Below are positions 28,020 to 37,458 of a stretch of DNA of 64,000 nt, in pieces. A program made the position numbers and the translations under genes. The stretch spans positions 108,717 to 172,716 of the forward strand of contig JAHEHL010000001.1 of NCBI GenBank assembly GCA_024644595.1. The letters run 5' to 3'. Numbering within the stretch: position 1 is the first letter of the stretch; every line of letters starts with the position of its first letter. The DNA is from Porticoccaceae bacterium (GTDB taxonomy: Bacteria; Pseudomonadota; Gammaproteobacteria; Pseudomonadales; Porticoccaceae). Under the pieces are notes generated by a model that had not been told where the DNA came from, made no database searches, and saw nothing but the letters and a program-made list of their open reading frames with translations.

Positions 28020-28862
28020 TTAGCCAGCCGCGGCCGCCTCTGCCTCTTCGATAAATTGCGCAATCAGCCGGCCTGACATCGTCGCTATTGGGGGCAGAAT
28101 GTCGGGCAATTGATTGTAATGCCACCAATGTGCCTCGACGATCTCAATACCATCAACATTAATTTCGGTGGTCACAGCGTCGGCGAGAAATCCCAGCATT
28201 AACTGGCCTGGAAAGGGCCATGCCTGACTTCCAACATAACGAATATTACTGATCTCCACACCGGCCTCCTCAAACACCTCGCGGTGCAGTGCCTGTTCAG
28301 CGCTCTCACCGGCCTCGAGAAAACCGGCCAGGGCACTAAATCGCCCTTCCGGCCAGGTCATCTGACGACCCAACAGACAGCGCTCACCATCACGCACCAG
28401 CACAATTACACAGGGTGATATACGCGGGTACACACTGATATTACACGCCAAACATCGCAGCGCATGGTCCTCTGTCGCGCTTTCAGTAGCTGCACCACAG
28501 GCGCCACAATAACGGTGTGTGGTCTGCCACTCAAGCATCTGCACTGCGCGGCTGACCAACGCAAACTGATCATCGCTGACCGAAAGCAGCAAAGAGCGCA
28601 GATCGGTCACTCCAAAGCCCTCCATCGAACGACATTCAGATGAGAGCTGCCATACCTCACAGTCAATGCCATTCCACTGTCCAAGTACAATACGCCGCTC
28701 GCAGAAAAAGCGCATAACATCAGCCTGCTCACGCTCGACCACCACCTCCCGACTACCAGTGGCAATGAGAATGTCACGACCGACCACCGGTACAACATAT
28801 CGCTCTGCGGTGCCGGCGTGAGAATTAGCAGGAAAAAAACCTTCGAGTGCGGGAGGGATCAT
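28020..28862 (-). CDS. nudC: NAD(+) diphosphatase / NADH pyrophosphatase NudC
   Basis: 280 residues. The middle carries a four-cysteine zinc ribbon (CGACG…CLAC), followed by the Nudix box GFLEAGESAEQALHREVFEEAG and the NudC-specific SQAWPFP motif. The enzyme hydrolyses NAD(H) to NMN(H) and AMP and, in E. coli, also removes NAD caps from RNA. The N-terminal domain is divergent, as usual for this family. It is divergent from nhaB; the intergenic 165 bases hold both upstream regions. The gene ends 50 bases before sohB on the same strand. Confidence 0.93.
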   Translation of the reverse strand: MIPPALEGFFPANSHAGTAERYVVPVVGRDILIATGSREVVVEREQADVMRFFCERRIVLGQWNGIDCEVWQLSSECRSMEGFGVTDLRSLLLSVSDDQFALVSRAVQMLEWQTTHRYCGACGAATESATEDHALRCLACNISVYPRISPCVIVLVRDGERCLLGRQMTWPEGRFSALAGFLEAGESAEQALHREVFEEAGVEISNIRYVGSQAWPFPGQLMLGFLADAVTTEINVDGIEIVEAHWWHYNQLPDILPPIATMSGRLIAQFIEEAEAAAAG

Positions 28863-29027
28863 TCTGTGACTGACGCCTTATACAACGTTGGGTAAAACAA
28901 ACCCTGCAGGGCTTGCATATTGGAGGGGCGACAGATATTGTTTGCCACCGATAAAAATAATTCTAACACGAAAGCTCAGCCACTCTTCATTCACATTTTA
29001 ACCACGTTTTTCATAGAAGGAATCAAT

Positions 29028-30533
29028 ATGCAGCCCACTATGTCACAGGCACTGAAAAAGAATTTTCTTGGCAATTCGCCTGGCTGGTACGAAAAATCAA
29101 TCATTTTATTTCTACTGATCAACCCGCTTGCCCTCTGGGCGTTTGGACCCTTTGTTACCGGCTGGATGCTTATCGCTGAATTTATTTTCACTTTAGCGAT
29201 GGCACTCAAATGCTACCCTCTCCAACCCGGTGGACTGCTGGCTATTGAAGCGATACTGCTCGGCATGGCTTCGCCGGACGCCGTCTATAACGAAGCAGTG
29301 GCAAACTTTCAGGTTATTCTGCTGCTGATGTTTATGGTCGCCGGCATCTACTTTATGCGCGATATGCTGCTGTTTGTTTTCACCAAAATATTGCTCAATG
29401 TAAAGTCGAAGACCACGCTCTCATTTCTGTTCTGTTTCGCAGGCGCATTTCTTTCTGCGTTTCTCGATGCACTAACCGTAACCGCAGTACTGATTACTAT
29501 CTCGGTTGGTTTTTACTCGGTTTACCACAAGGTTGCATCAGGCAAACAAATTGTCGACGAGGATCACAACCACAGTGATGACAACAGTCTGCTGGCCAAC
29601 CATCATGACAACCTCGAGCAATTTCGCAGCTTTCTGCGCAGCCTGATTATGCACGGTGCCGTGGGTACAGCTCTGGGCGGGGTAACCACACTGGTGGGTG
29701 AGCCGCAAAACCTGTTGATTGCGGAGAAGGCCGGTTGGGACTTTATTGAGTTTTTCCTCAAGATGGCACCTGTAACGATGCCAACGTTGGCATGTGGTCT
29801 GGTGACCTGCATCCTTCTCGAGAAGACAAAGATCCTCGGCTATGGGGCCACGTTACCAGATGAAGTGCGAGCTATTCTGCAACAGTCCAGCGAGCATGAT
29901 GCCTCGCGCCGCACTCAATACGACAATGCCTCATTGATCGTGCAGGCAATCGTCGCTGTTATTCTGGTGCTTGCCCTCGCCTTCCACTGGGCCCCGGTTG
30001 GTCTGATTGGCCTGATGGTGATTGTGCTGCTAACTGCATTTAACGGCGTCACTGAAGAGCACCGTATTGGCCATGCCTTTGAAGAAGCCATGCCCTTTAC
30101 CGCTCTGCTGGTCGTGTTCTTTGCCATTGTAGCCGTGATTCATGAACAGCACCTGTTCTCACCGGTAATTGGTTGGGTGCTTCAGATGGATGAATCCGCG
30201 CAGCCCGGAATGTTCTTCCTCGCCAACGGCATCCTGTCGATGATCAGTGACAATGTATTTGTTGCCACGGTTTACATCAATGAAGTCACCGCAGTATTAA
30301 ATGCTGGTGATATTAGCCGCGAGCACTTCGACAAGCTGGTTATCGCCATCAACACAGGCACTAACCTGCCCAGCGTTGCGACACCCAATGGTCAGGCCGC
30401 GTTCCTCTTCCTTCTGACCTCAGCACTGGCACCACTGATTCGCTTATCCTATATGCGCATGGTAATCATGGCTCTGCCCTACACCATAGTCCTGACAGTC
30501 GTTGGATACTACGGCGTGACCCATATGATTTAA
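29028..30533 (+). CDS. nhaB: Na+/H+ antiporter NhaB
   Basis: 501 residues from ATG 29028, preceded by GAAGGA with six-base spacing; an in-frame TTG at 28920 would add 36 non-conserved residues. The N-terminus ([19 protein letters not shown]) is the NhaB signature. Recognisable segments are [48 protein letters not shown] and [18 protein letters not shown]. About 12 membrane segments are expected. The protein exports sodium in exchange for protons, consistent with a saline habitat. A strong terminator follows. Confidence 0.95.
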   Translation: MQPTMSQALKKNFLGNSPGWYEKSIILFLLINPLALWAFGPFVTGWMLIAEFIFTLAMALKCYPLQPGGLLAIEAILLGMASPDAVYNEAVANFQVILLLMFMVAGIYFMRDMLLFVFTKILLNVKSKTTLSFLFCFAGAFLSAFLDALTVTAVLITISVGFYSVYHKVASGKQIVDEDHNHSDDNSLLANHHDNLEQFRSFLRSLIMHGAVGTALGGVTTLVGEPQNLLIAEKAGWDFIEFFLKMAPVTMPTLACGLVTCILLEKTKILGYGATLPDEVRAILQQSSEHDASRRTQYDNASLIVQAIVAVILVLALAFHWAPVGLIGLMVIVLLTAFNGVTEEHRIGHAFEEAMPFTALLVVFFAIVAVIHEQHLFSPVIGWVLQMDESAQPGMFFLANGILSMISDNVFVATVYINEVTAVLNAGDISREHFDKLVIAINTGTNLPSVATPNGQAAFLFLLTSALAPLIRLSYMRMVIMALPYTIVLTVVGYYGVTHMI

Positions 30534-30550
30534 CCGATCATCGGGCACAA

Positions 30551-30586
30551 AAAAAGGCCGGACTTGGTAACAGGTCCGGCCTTTTT
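30551..30586. terminator. Bidirectional rho-independent terminator
   Basis: AAAAAGGCCGGAC (30551-30563) and GTCCGGCCTTTTT (30574-30586) are perfect inverted copies around a 10-base loop. The GC-rich stem has A and T runs on both flanks, so it works for nhaB (plus) and fadD (minus), which converge here. Confidence 0.9.
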
Positions 30587-30607
30587 AATGCCCTCGCGGA
30601 AAGTCCG

Positions 30608-32287
30608 TTAAGCCTTGGCTTGCTCCTCGGCTTTGAGCTCTTTGCGCAACACTTTACCCACATTGGATTTCGGCAAGTCATCACGAAACTCTACAAACTT
30701 GGGCACCTTATAACCGGCCATATTCTCTTTGCAATAGACGATCACCTGTTCGGCAGTGAGGTTTGGATTAGTGGCAACCACAAACATCTTCACCACCTCA
30801 CCCGCCTTTGGATCGGCCACACCGATCGCGGCACATTCCAGCACATCGGGATGTTGCGTTAGAGCCTGTTCAAGCTCATTGGGGTAGACGTTAAAGCCGG
30901 AGACAATAATCATATCCTTCAGCCGATCGACAATTTTGATGTAGCCCTGTTCATCAACAATAACGATATCGCCGGTATGCAACCAGCCATCGACAATCAC
31001 TTCCGCAGTCTGCTCCTCGCGCTGCCAATAGCCTTTCATCACCTGAGCACCACGCACACAGAGCTCACCAACACCGCCCACTTGCTGCTCAACACCGTTT
31101 TCGTCGACCACTTTAATTTCTGTTCCGGGAACTGGAATCCCTGCCGTGCCAATTTTCTGATATCCCGAGGGATTCATCGAAATCACTGGCGACGACTCAG
31201 TCATTCCATAGCCTTCACTGACCACGCAGCCCGTGAGCTTGTGCCACTCGTGGGCCACCGACTCCATAAGAGCCATACCGCCTGACAGAGTGATCTCAAG
31301 ATGAGAAAAATCCAACTTACGGAACTTGTTATCCTGAAGCAGCGCGACGAACAGAGAATTCAGGCCGCAAAATATCTCAAACTTAATATTTTTTAGCGCA
31401 CTGACAAACATCGGAATATTGCGTGGGTCCGGAATCAGCACACTGTGCCCACGAGTAGCTGGTACCAGACCCATATTCAGCATATAAGCGTAGATGTGGT
31501 AGAGCGGCAAAGGTGAAATCGCCGTGTAGTGCAGTGCTGAACGTCCGCCAACATTAACCACCGCCATCGTCTGCGCAATATTGCTTATCAACGAGCCCTG
31601 CGTGAGCATAACGCCCTTAGAAACACCGGTTGTACCGCCGGTATACTGCAGGGCGCAGATCTCGTCGAAGCCAGGCGAATGCAGGGGATAACTGCTGTCG
31701 ACCTTAGCCGTCAGCATTTCGGGAAAACGGACAATGCCCTCGGCAGGCAGCCGAGGCCGCTTGCCCAGTAGTTTGGTCACTCCAGCGAGTATGGTTTGTT
31801 TCGGCTGCGGAAGCAGATCAATCGCACGGGCCACCACCACATGCTCGATAGCCGTCTCCGGCACCGCACCCTGCAAGGTGTCATAGAACTGATCCAGCAC
31901 CACCACAGCGCGGGCACCGGAATCATTAAACTGGTGTACCAATTCGCGGTGGGTATACATTGGGTTGGTGTTAACGATTACCAAGCCAAGCTTCCATGCA
32001 GCGACCACAACAATCGGATATTGCAAGAGATTGGGTAACTGCACAGCGATACGGTCACCCGCCTTGAGCCCCAACTGATGATAAAAATAGCTCGCCACAC
32101 GATTGGCCAACTGATCGATTTCGGCATAACTGAGTGTTTGACCGAGGCAGGTAAAAGCGGGACGATCTGCAGAATCCGCAAGCGCCTGCTGCCATAGCCC
32201 AAGTAATGATTCAGCAATTAATTCAGGCTGCTGAGTCGATAATCCCATACTCAGCTGCGCCTTTGTCACGGCTTCCTGAATATCCAT
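30608..32287 (-). CDS. fadD: Long-chain fatty acid-CoA ligase
   Basis: 559 residues from ATG 32287, chosen because GGGAG lies five bases upstream; ATG 32299 adds four residues and has a poorly spaced site. The AMP-binding motif is YTGGTTGVSKG, followed by GYGMTESSP, GELCVRGAQVMKGYW, WLHTGDI and the C-terminal KSNVGKVLRKEL. Similarity to FadD runs along the whole chain. The enzyme activates long-chain fatty acids with ATP and CoA at the inner membrane for beta-oxidation. Other adenylate-forming ligases are possible but less likely. Confidence 0.9.
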   Translation of the reverse strand: MDIQEAVTKAQLSMGLSTQQPELIAESLLGLWQQALADSADRPAFTCLGQTLSYAEIDQLANRVASYFYHQLGLKAGDRIAVQLPNLLQYPIVVVAAWKLGLVIVNTNPMYTHRELVHQFNDSGARAVVVLDQFYDTLQGAVPETAIEHVVVARAIDLLPQPKQTILAGVTKLLGKRPRLPAEGIVRFPEMLTAKVDSSYPLHSPGFDEICALQYTGGTTGVSKGVMLTQGSLISNIAQTMAVVNVGGRSALHYTAISPLPLYHIYAYMLNMGLVPATRGHSVLIPDPRNIPMFVSALKNIKFEIFCGLNSLFVALLQDNKFRKLDFSHLEITLSGGMALMESVAHEWHKLTGCVVSEGYGMTESSPVISMNPSGYQKIGTAGIPVPGTEIKVVDENGVEQQVGGVGELCVRGAQVMKGYWQREEQTAEVIVDGWLHTGDIVIVDEQGYIKIVDRLKDMIIVSGFNVYPNELEQALTQHPDVLECAAIGVADPKAGEVVKMFVVATNPNLTAEQVIVYCKENMAGYKVPKFVEFRDDLPKSNVGKVLRKELKAEEQAKA

Positions 32288-32355
32288 AAAAACTCCCATC
32301 TCTCTATTGTTATGACTATTTTTGATCTGCAGATAAGCCGCATTTTCAGCAACAC

Positions 32356-33531
32356 TTATTTCGACAGCAACTTCATGCCCTTTTCCAGACCGCCGAGTGT
32401 CAGAGGAAACATTTTTCCCTCGACTAACTCCCGCAACATCAAAATCGATGGCGTGTAATCCCAGTACTGCTCCTGTACCGGATTTAGCCAGACCAGCTTA
32501 TCAAAGGTCTTGTTCATGCGCTCCATCCAAACATTACCTGACTCCTCATTATGATATTCAACGCTGCCACCCGGGCTGTTGATCTCATAGGGCGCCATGG
32601 AGGCATCGCCAACAAAAATCACCTTGTAATCAGACGAATATTTGTGCAGCAAATCATAGGTTGATATCTGCTCGTCACGACGGCGGTGATTATCTTTCCA
32701 TACATAGTCATACAGACAGTTGTGAAAATAGAAATACTCGAGGTGCTTAAACTCAGTTTTGGCGGCCGAGAACAGCTCCTCACAGAGCCGCACATAGGGA
32801 TCCATAGAACCGCCAATATCGAAGAATATAAGTACTTTGACCGCATTGTGACGCTCCGGAACCATCTTGATATCCAGTAAGCCGGCATTGCGCGCGGTGC
32901 TGCGTATGGTGTCATCGAGATCCAGCTGGTCCGCAGAACCCTCACGGGCAAACTTGCGCAGTCGACGCAGTGCAACCTTGATATTGCGCGTGCCGATTTG
33001 CACCGAGTCATCGAGATCCTGAAACTGCCGCTCCTCCCAAACTTTCACCGCACTGCCATTGCCGCCCTCTCCGCCTACGCGGATTCCCTCAGGGTTGTAA
33101 CCGCTATTGCCAAACGGTGATGTACCGCCAGTGCCAATCCATTTATTGCCGCCTTCATGGCGTTTCTTTTGTTCCTCAAGGCGCTTTTTAAACTCTTCAA
33201 TCAGCTTCTCGAGGCCGCCCAAACTCTCGATCTTGGCTTTTTCTTCGTCGCTGAGATTTTTCTCAAACTCCTTACGCAACCAATCCTCGGGAATCAACGC
33301 CTCAATAATATCGTCAAGGTTTTCGAGATTTTTAAAGTAGGCGCCAAACGCGCGATCGAAACGATCGTAATATTTCTCATCCTTGACCATACAGGTGCGC
33401 GACAGCAGGTAAAAATCATCTACCGATCCAAACGCCAGGTTCTGTTCCATCGCCGCCAGCAGATCCAGTAACTCTTTAATCGAGACCGGCACATTGGCTT
33501 TTTTCAGGGTATAAAAAAAGTTAATCAGCAT
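32356..33531 (-). CDS. VWA domain protein (CoxE-like) paired with MoxR
   Basis: 391 residues without signal peptide. Residues about 90-120 are highly charged (EEFKKRLEEQKKRHEGG), and the C-terminal half is a von Willebrand A-like domain with a MIDAS-like DxGxS word (FFDIGGSMDPYV). Such cytosolic proteins act with MoxR AAA ATPases as chaperone or metal/cofactor insertion systems. It starts 12 bases after the moxR-like gene ends. The target protein is unknown; none of the known clients (methanol or CO dehydrogenase) is near. Confidence 0.85.
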   Translation of the reverse strand: MLINFFYTLKKANVPVSIKELLDLLAAMEQNLAFGSVDDFYLLSRTCMVKDEKYYDRFDRAFGAYFKNLENLDDIIEALIPEDWLRKEFEKNLSDEEKAKIESLGGLEKLIEEFKKRLEEQKKRHEGGNKWIGTGGTSPFGNSGYNPEGIRVGGEGGNGSAVKVWEERQFQDLDDSVQIGTRNIKVALRRLRKFAREGSADQLDLDDTIRSTARNAGLLDIKMVPERHNAVKVLIFFDIGGSMDPYVRLCEELFSAAKTEFKHLEYFYFHNCLYDYVWKDNHRRRDEQISTYDLLHKYSSDYKVIFVGDASMAPYEINSPGGSVEYHNEESGNVWMERMNKTFDKLVWLNPVQEQYWDYTPSILMLRELVEGKMFPLTLGGLEKGMKLLSK

Positions 33532-33543
33532 AGTGAGTAAAAT

Positions 33544-34404
33544 CTACCGTGCTTCACGGCGAGTCATAAAGGCCAGACGCTCAAGTAGATGCACATCTTG
33601 CTCGTTTTTCAACAGCGCGCCGTAGAGTGGCGGAATCGCTTTGGTCGGATCACGGTTGGTCAAAATATCTTCCGGAATATCATCCGACATCACCAGCTTT
33701 AGCCAATCGACCAACTCCGAGGTTGAGGGCTTTTTCTTAAGGCCCGGAATTTTGCGCACATCAAAAAAGATATCCAGTGCTTCGTCGACAAGAGTCTTTT
33801 TAATTTTAGGAAAATGCACATCGACGATACGTTTCATCGTGGCCCGATCGGGGAAGCTGATAAAATGGAAAAAGCAGCGGCGCAGAAACGCATCGGGCAA
33901 CTCTTTCTCATTATTACTGGTAATAATCACAATCGGACGCTGCACGGCCTTAATTGTCTCGCCGGTCTCGTAGACGTGAAACTCCATGCGATCCAGTTCC
34001 AGCAGCAAATCGTTGGGAAACTCGATATCCGCCTTATCGATCTCATCGATCAACAGTACCACTTGCTCATCAGCGGTAAACGCCTGCCAGAGCTTGCCCT
34101 TATCGATATAATTGCTGATATCGTTGACTTTCTCATTGCCCAGCTGCGAGTCACGCAGGCGTGATACGGCATCGTATTCATAGAGGCCCTGCTGAGCCTT
34201 GGTGGTTGACTTAATATGCCAGGCTAAAAGCGGCTTACCCAGGGCTTTGGCGACTTCTTCAGCAAGCAGAGTTTTGCCGGTTCCGGGTTCGCCTTTAATC
34301 AGCAATGGACGCTGCAGTGTTACGGCAGCATTAACTGCCATCTGTAGCTCTTCGGTAGCTACGTAGTTGTCTGTACCTTCAAATTTCATAGAATCCAAAT
34401 CCAC
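33544..34404 (-). CDS. MoxR-family AAA+ ATPase
   Basis: 286 residues. Walker A is GEPGTGKT (about residue 38), Walker B VLLIDEIDKAD, sensor 1 IITSNNEKELPDAFLRR, the latter also holding the arginine finger. The fold and length match MoxR proteins, which work with VWA partners to remodel or activate specific complexes. It is the first gene of a two-gene unit with the VWA protein. No membrane or secretory signal is present. Confidence 0.9.
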   Translation of the reverse strand: MDLDSMKFEGTDNYVATEELQMAVNAAVTLQRPLLIKGEPGTGKTLLAEEVAKALGKPLLAWHIKSTTKAQQGLYEYDAVSRLRDSQLGNEKVNDISNYIDKGKLWQAFTADEQVVLLIDEIDKADIEFPNDLLLELDRMEFHVYETGETIKAVQRPIVIITSNNEKELPDAFLRRCFFHFISFPDRATMKRIVDVHFPKIKKTLVDEALDIFFDVRKIPGLKKKPSTSELVDWLKLVMSDDIPEDILTNRDPTKAIPPLYGALLKNEQDVHLLERLAFMTRREAR

Positions 34405-34729
34405 ATTATGAGTTTTTAATTAACCGGTGGCGCATCATAAGCTAAAAGCGAATAAAAAAAATCACCAGCTAGCGAATCCAAATGCCCGGACGATGCATCT
34501 AAACAGTGGAGACGAATGAAACCCTCGCGCGGTGTCGCTACAATTGGCTTCGGAATCTTGCAACGGAATGATGCAGACGAATGGTGCAGCTGATCGAGCA
34601 CCGTCTCAAGTGAAACCGTAGCGAAGTTATGACCGCAGAGTATTAACAACAGAGACAAACGCAAGATAAACCCTGTAATGAATAACCCCAATGGCGAGTA
34701 GACGAGATCGTCGGAACCCGGAGAAAACT
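34405..34729. other. Divergent intergenic region (moxR / sigma operon)
   Basis: These 325 bases separate the minus-strand moxR-VWA unit from the plus-strand sigma operon and should contain both promoters. A 91-codon minus-strand frame (34416-34691, TTG start) has a hydrophobic N-terminus but no convincing ribosome-binding site or homology; I do not call it. No clear operator or terminator was found. Confidence 0.35.
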
Positions 34730-35452
34730 ATGAACAACAGTATTATCAAGACTACCATCCTGCTCTGCGCACTGTTGATGGCGCCGTTTAGCAGCGCTTT
34801 GCTACAGGAAAAAGAAATACACGTTACCGTTACCACCGCCGACGCCAGCGATGCTGAGACAACAACCAAAACGCTCTCTTACACCACTGACGGCGATGGC
34901 AATATAGAAGTCGACAGTGAAGTGAGCCAAGCTGTCGATGAAGTGGTTAAAGAGCTCAAACAGGAATGGCAAAATCTCGATGAGCAGGAGCGCCAGGAAG
35001 TCAAAGATGCGATCCGTTCTATAGGCGACGGCATTAGTGTCAATTTCGATCCGGATATGGACTTTGGCTCGATGATCGTAGCCATTTTTGCCATTCTTTT
35101 CACCTTTGGCTCACCCATTCTGATTGTCGCCTTGGTCCTTTATTCCTCTCATCGCAAGCGCAAGCAGCGAGCGGCTTTAATCGAGAAATTTCTTGAGGCC
35201 GGAAAAGATGTCCCAGAAGAAGTGTTAGCCACCTACAGCGAAACAGGTGCGGCAGGCAACAACCTGCAGCGCGGTCTGATACTCTGCGGTATTGGACTTG
35301 GCCTTATCCTATGCTTTGGCTTTCTAGCTGACTGGAGTGTTGGCGCTATTGGGCTTATTCCACTCTGTATCGGTCTGGCCAGACTACTGATCTGGAAACT
35401 CGACCAGAAAAATGCTGAAAATGATGCCGCAAACACTGACCCAGTCGCCTAA
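34730..35452 (+). CDS. Membrane protein with DUF6249-like C-terminal region
   Basis: 240 residues from ATG 34730, which has GGAGA seven bases upstream. Domain order: signal peptide (MNNSIIKTTILLCALLMAPF), an acidic periplasmic part (about residues 25-110), one membrane segment (MIVAIFAILFTFGSPILIVALVLY), a cytosolic Lys/Arg-rich stretch (SSHRKRKQRAALIEKFLEAG) and two further hydrophobic segments. Proteins like this, with a C-terminal DUF6249 membrane region, often precede ECF sigma genes in marine gammaproteobacteria; I infer an envelope-sensing role from position only. The sigma gene starts 5 bases after its stop. Confidence 0.65.
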   Translation: MNNSIIKTTILLCALLMAPFSSALLQEKEIHVTVTTADASDAETTTKTLSYTTDGDGNIEVDSEVSQAVDEVVKELKQEWQNLDEQERQEVKDAIRSIGDGISVNFDPDMDFGSMIVAIFAILFTFGSPILIVALVLYSSHRKRKQRAALIEKFLEAGKDVPEEVLATYSETGAAGNNLQRGLILCGIGLGLILCFGFLADWSVGAIGLIPLCIGLARLLIWKLDQKNAENDAANTDPVA

Positions 35453-35457
35453 CCTGC

Positions 35458-36036
35458 ATGCACCGTACAGATCAGGATCTGATTAAAGCAGTCGTCAAGG
35501 AAGACAGCCATACGGCATTTGCGGAGCTGGTAAAACGTTACCAGTCTCCGCTGCGCTATTCGTTGCGTCAGTTGACGGGCTGGAATGAAGCCCTGGCGGA
35601 CGATCTGGCACAGGAAACTTTTATCAAAGCCCACAGGGCCCTGGCAGGCTATAAAGGTAAAGCCAAGTTTTCCAGCTGGCTTTATCGTATTGCGTACAAC
35701 GAAATGGTCAGCCATTTCAGAGTCGCGCGCAACCGTGAATTAACTGGTCATATCAATGATTTTGATTCAGTGACCGATGATTTGTGCGAGACCGGAGGCG
35801 ACGCTTCAGTTGACAGTGCAAACCAGAATTTACATCGTGATCTGGCCAAGGCAATGCAGAGCCTGAGTGATAATCAACGCATGGCGCTGCACTTGCATTT
35901 ACACCGCGAGTGCACACAACAAGAAATTTCCGATATTATGAGCATTCCTCTGGGCACGGTAAAAACCTTGATCACCCGCGGGAAGAGTCGGTTGCAAGAG
36001 CTTCTTATCGAATGGAACACCGCAGCAAAGACATGA
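35458..36036 (+). CDS. ECF-type RNA polymerase sigma factor
   Basis: 192 residues with sigma region 2 (FAELVKRYQSPLRYSLRQLTG, then DDLAQETFIKAHRAL, FSSWLYRIAYNEMVSHFR) and region 4 (MALHLHLHRECTQQEISDIM, GTVKTLITRGKSRL). Region 3 is absent, as in ECF (group 4) factors. It has no visible ribosome-binding site and sits 5 bases after the upstream membrane protein, so translational coupling is likely. The operon order membrane protein - sigma - small membrane protein suggests control by envelope signals. The target regulon is unknown. Confidence 0.92.
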   Translation: MHRTDQDLIKAVVKEDSHTAFAELVKRYQSPLRYSLRQLTGWNEALADDLAQETFIKAHRALAGYKGKAKFSSWLYRIAYNEMVSHFRVARNRELTGHINDFDSVTDDLCETGGDASVDSANQNLHRDLAKAMQSLSDNQRMALHLHLHRECTQQEISDIMSIPLGTVKTLITRGKSRLQELLIEWNTAAKT

Positions 36037-36045
36037 GAGAGAGCA

Positions 36046-36369
36046 ATGAACAAACACACTGACATTGACGATCTGTTTGCCACCACGCGGCACACTGAGC
36101 CCTATATCGACAACGCCGGGTTCTCAACCAAGGTATTAGCCAGGTTGCCGCAACGGGCTGAATTGTCTTTCTGGAAAGAAACCCTGATTACCCTGGCGTT
36201 CACCGCACTCGGCTGCACTCTGGCCTACCTTTTCTTCCCCAGTGAACAGCTAACCCTTCTGGTGCCCAGCAAAGTGGTTATCAGTCCCATGACACTGCTA
36301 ACCATTACCGGACTGATCAGCCTTGCCTGTGCCTCGGCTTATTGGGTCGACAAAACTAATCGGCTTTGA
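36046..36369 (+). CDS. Small membrane protein, candidate anti-sigma factor
   Basis: 107 residues. A cytosolic N-terminal part of about 42 residues (ending ARLPQRAELSFWKE) is followed by two hydrophobic segments (about 45-65 and 80-100). It starts 9 bases after the sigma gene, the normal place of an anti-sigma gene. The zinc anti-sigma motif (His-x3-Cys-x2-Cys) is absent, and no cysteine occurs in the N-terminal part, so if it is an anti-sigma factor it is of a non-ZAS type. Its 3' end overlaps the convergent gene by 14 bases. Function is inference from position. Confidence 0.6.
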   Translation: MNKHTDIDDLFATTRHTEPYIDNAGFSTKVLARLPQRAELSFWKETLITLAFTALGCTLAYLFFPSEQLTLLVPSKVVISPMTLLTITGLISLACASAYWVDKTNRL

Positions 36370-36721
36370 ACAGGCGCGGTTTCAGTACTTTGACCCACAG
36401 CGGTCGCAACACGGCATAGGCCAATAAAGCGAAGACTAATACAGCAATAATCGGTGCCAATCCGCGCTGAAACCCATCGTCAGCACCTTTCAATAACACA
36501 CCTTCATAGAGACTGACAAAAAATGCCGGCGCCAGATGAGCGTCGTCGCGATAGGCAGTGACTGGAGTAAATAGAAATGCGGCCGCGATCAACAATAGAA
36601 TATGTCGCACACTGGCAAGTCGAAAATTGCGCAGCAGGTACCAAAAACAGGTTAGCAGGCACAGCCCGCCTGCGGCATAAGCCAACCAACCCACTACGTA
36701 GTCTTCAACACTAAACATCAC
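36356..36721 (-). CDS. Conserved inner membrane protein downstream of ycgN
   Basis: 121 residues with four likely hydrophobic segments (WLAYAAGGLCLLTCFWYLL, HILLLIAAAFLFTPV, APIIAVLVFALLAYAVL and the region between). I recognise no domain. It follows ycgN by 15 bases on the same strand, as in several Pseudomonas-type genomes, so it is probably in the rnd-ycgL-ycgN operon. No catalytic motif is evident. Confidence 0.7.
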   Translation of the reverse strand: MMFSVEDYVVGWLAYAAGGLCLLTCFWYLLRNFRLASVRHILLLIAAAFLFTPVTAYRDDAHLAPAFFVSLYEGVLLKGADDGFQRGLAPIIAVLVFALLAYAVLRPLWVKVLKPRLFKAD

Positions 36722-36736
36722 TAATCCACAGCATAA

Positions 36737-37180
36737 TCAGCCAATCCATCTAATAATATGATCTTCAATATCATCGTCGTGCACATGACGCTCCGAGACA
36801 ACCTTGCCGCGCAGCGACGCACCGTAGCGATGCATTGTTTCCAAACTGCCAGAACGCAGATGATGCCATTCCGGCAGTGGCTTCCCCGCCGCCAGCAATC
36901 GATAGGAGCAACTAGCAGGCAACCATTCCAATTCATTTACATTGCTGCGGTCAAGTTTTAAACAATCATCAACAATCCTGTGGCGACCGTCATAGTCGGA
37001 GCACCGGCAGGACTCGGTATCGAGTAACTTACAGGTCACATTGGTATAGTAAATTTCCTCGGTATCGGCATCCTCAAGCTTCACCAAACAACATTTGGCA
37101 CAGCCATCACAAACCAACTCCCATTCCTGCTCACTCATTTCATCGAGTGACTTCGATTCCCACCACACTGTCGCAGCCAT
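36737..37180 (-). CDS. ycgN: YcgN/UPF0260 cysteine-cluster protein
   Basis: 147 residues from ATG 37180, whose codon overlaps the TGA of ycgL by one base; a TTG one codon earlier is also possible. The protein is rich in cysteines: CDGCAKCC near residue 26, then CKLLDTESCRCSDY and later ASCSYR. This CxxCxxCC-type pattern defines the YkgJ/YcgN group, thought to bind zinc or an iron-sulfur cluster. Its role is unknown. The fixed order rnd-ycgL-ycgN supports a shared operon. Confidence 0.87.
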   Translation of the reverse strand: MAATVWWESKSLDEMSEQEWELVCDGCAKCCLVKLEDADTEEIYYTNVTCKLLDTESCRCSDYDGRHRIVDDCLKLDRSNVNELEWLPASCSYRLLAAGKPLPEWHHLRSGSLETMHRYGASLRGKVVSERHVHDDDIEDHIIRWIG

Positions 37181-37458
37181 CAATCTAGCTCAGTCTGCGC
37201 AGGCGGATATGGTGCCGGGGGCATTTGCAGATAAAACCCCTTATCGGCAATATCTGACATCACCTGCAGCACATCCGCTCGTCCCAGTTTGCGCGATTCG
37301 CTGAGCACAAGCGTAGTCACCAGTGACGGTTCGGAAAACTGCAGCAGCAGTGATTCGGGAACCCGCTTAAGACCATCCTCCCGCGCCACATAGAGGTACA
37401 TCTCCTGCCTTTTCGACGTTCGGTAGATATCACAGAGCACACGTCCTGCTAGTTTCAT
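37180..37458 (-). CDS. ycgL: YcgL domain protein
   Basis: A 92-residue protein of the YcgL family (DUF709): MKLAGRVLCDIYRTSKRQEMYLYV at its start and DIADKGFYLQMPP near its end are typical. The family has a small alpha/beta fold of unknown function. It overlaps rnd by 4 bases (ATGA) upstream and ycgN downstream, so all three are translationally linked. A role in RNA metabolism is possible only by its neighbourhood. Confidence 0.88.
   Translation of the reverse strand: MKLAGRVLCDIYRTSKRQEMYLYVAREDGLKRVPESLLLQFSEPSLVTTLVLSESRKLGRADVLQVMSDIADKGFYLQMPPAPYPPAQTELD

Noticed and set aside
34416..34691. Minus-strand 91-codon frame with hydrophobic start between moxR and the sigma operon
   Set aside because: TTG start, no ribosome-binding site, no recognised domain; the region is better explained as divergent promoters.
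36046..36369. Classical zinc-binding anti-sigma factor
   Set aside because: No His-x3-Cys-x2-Cys motif; kept only as a positional candidate.
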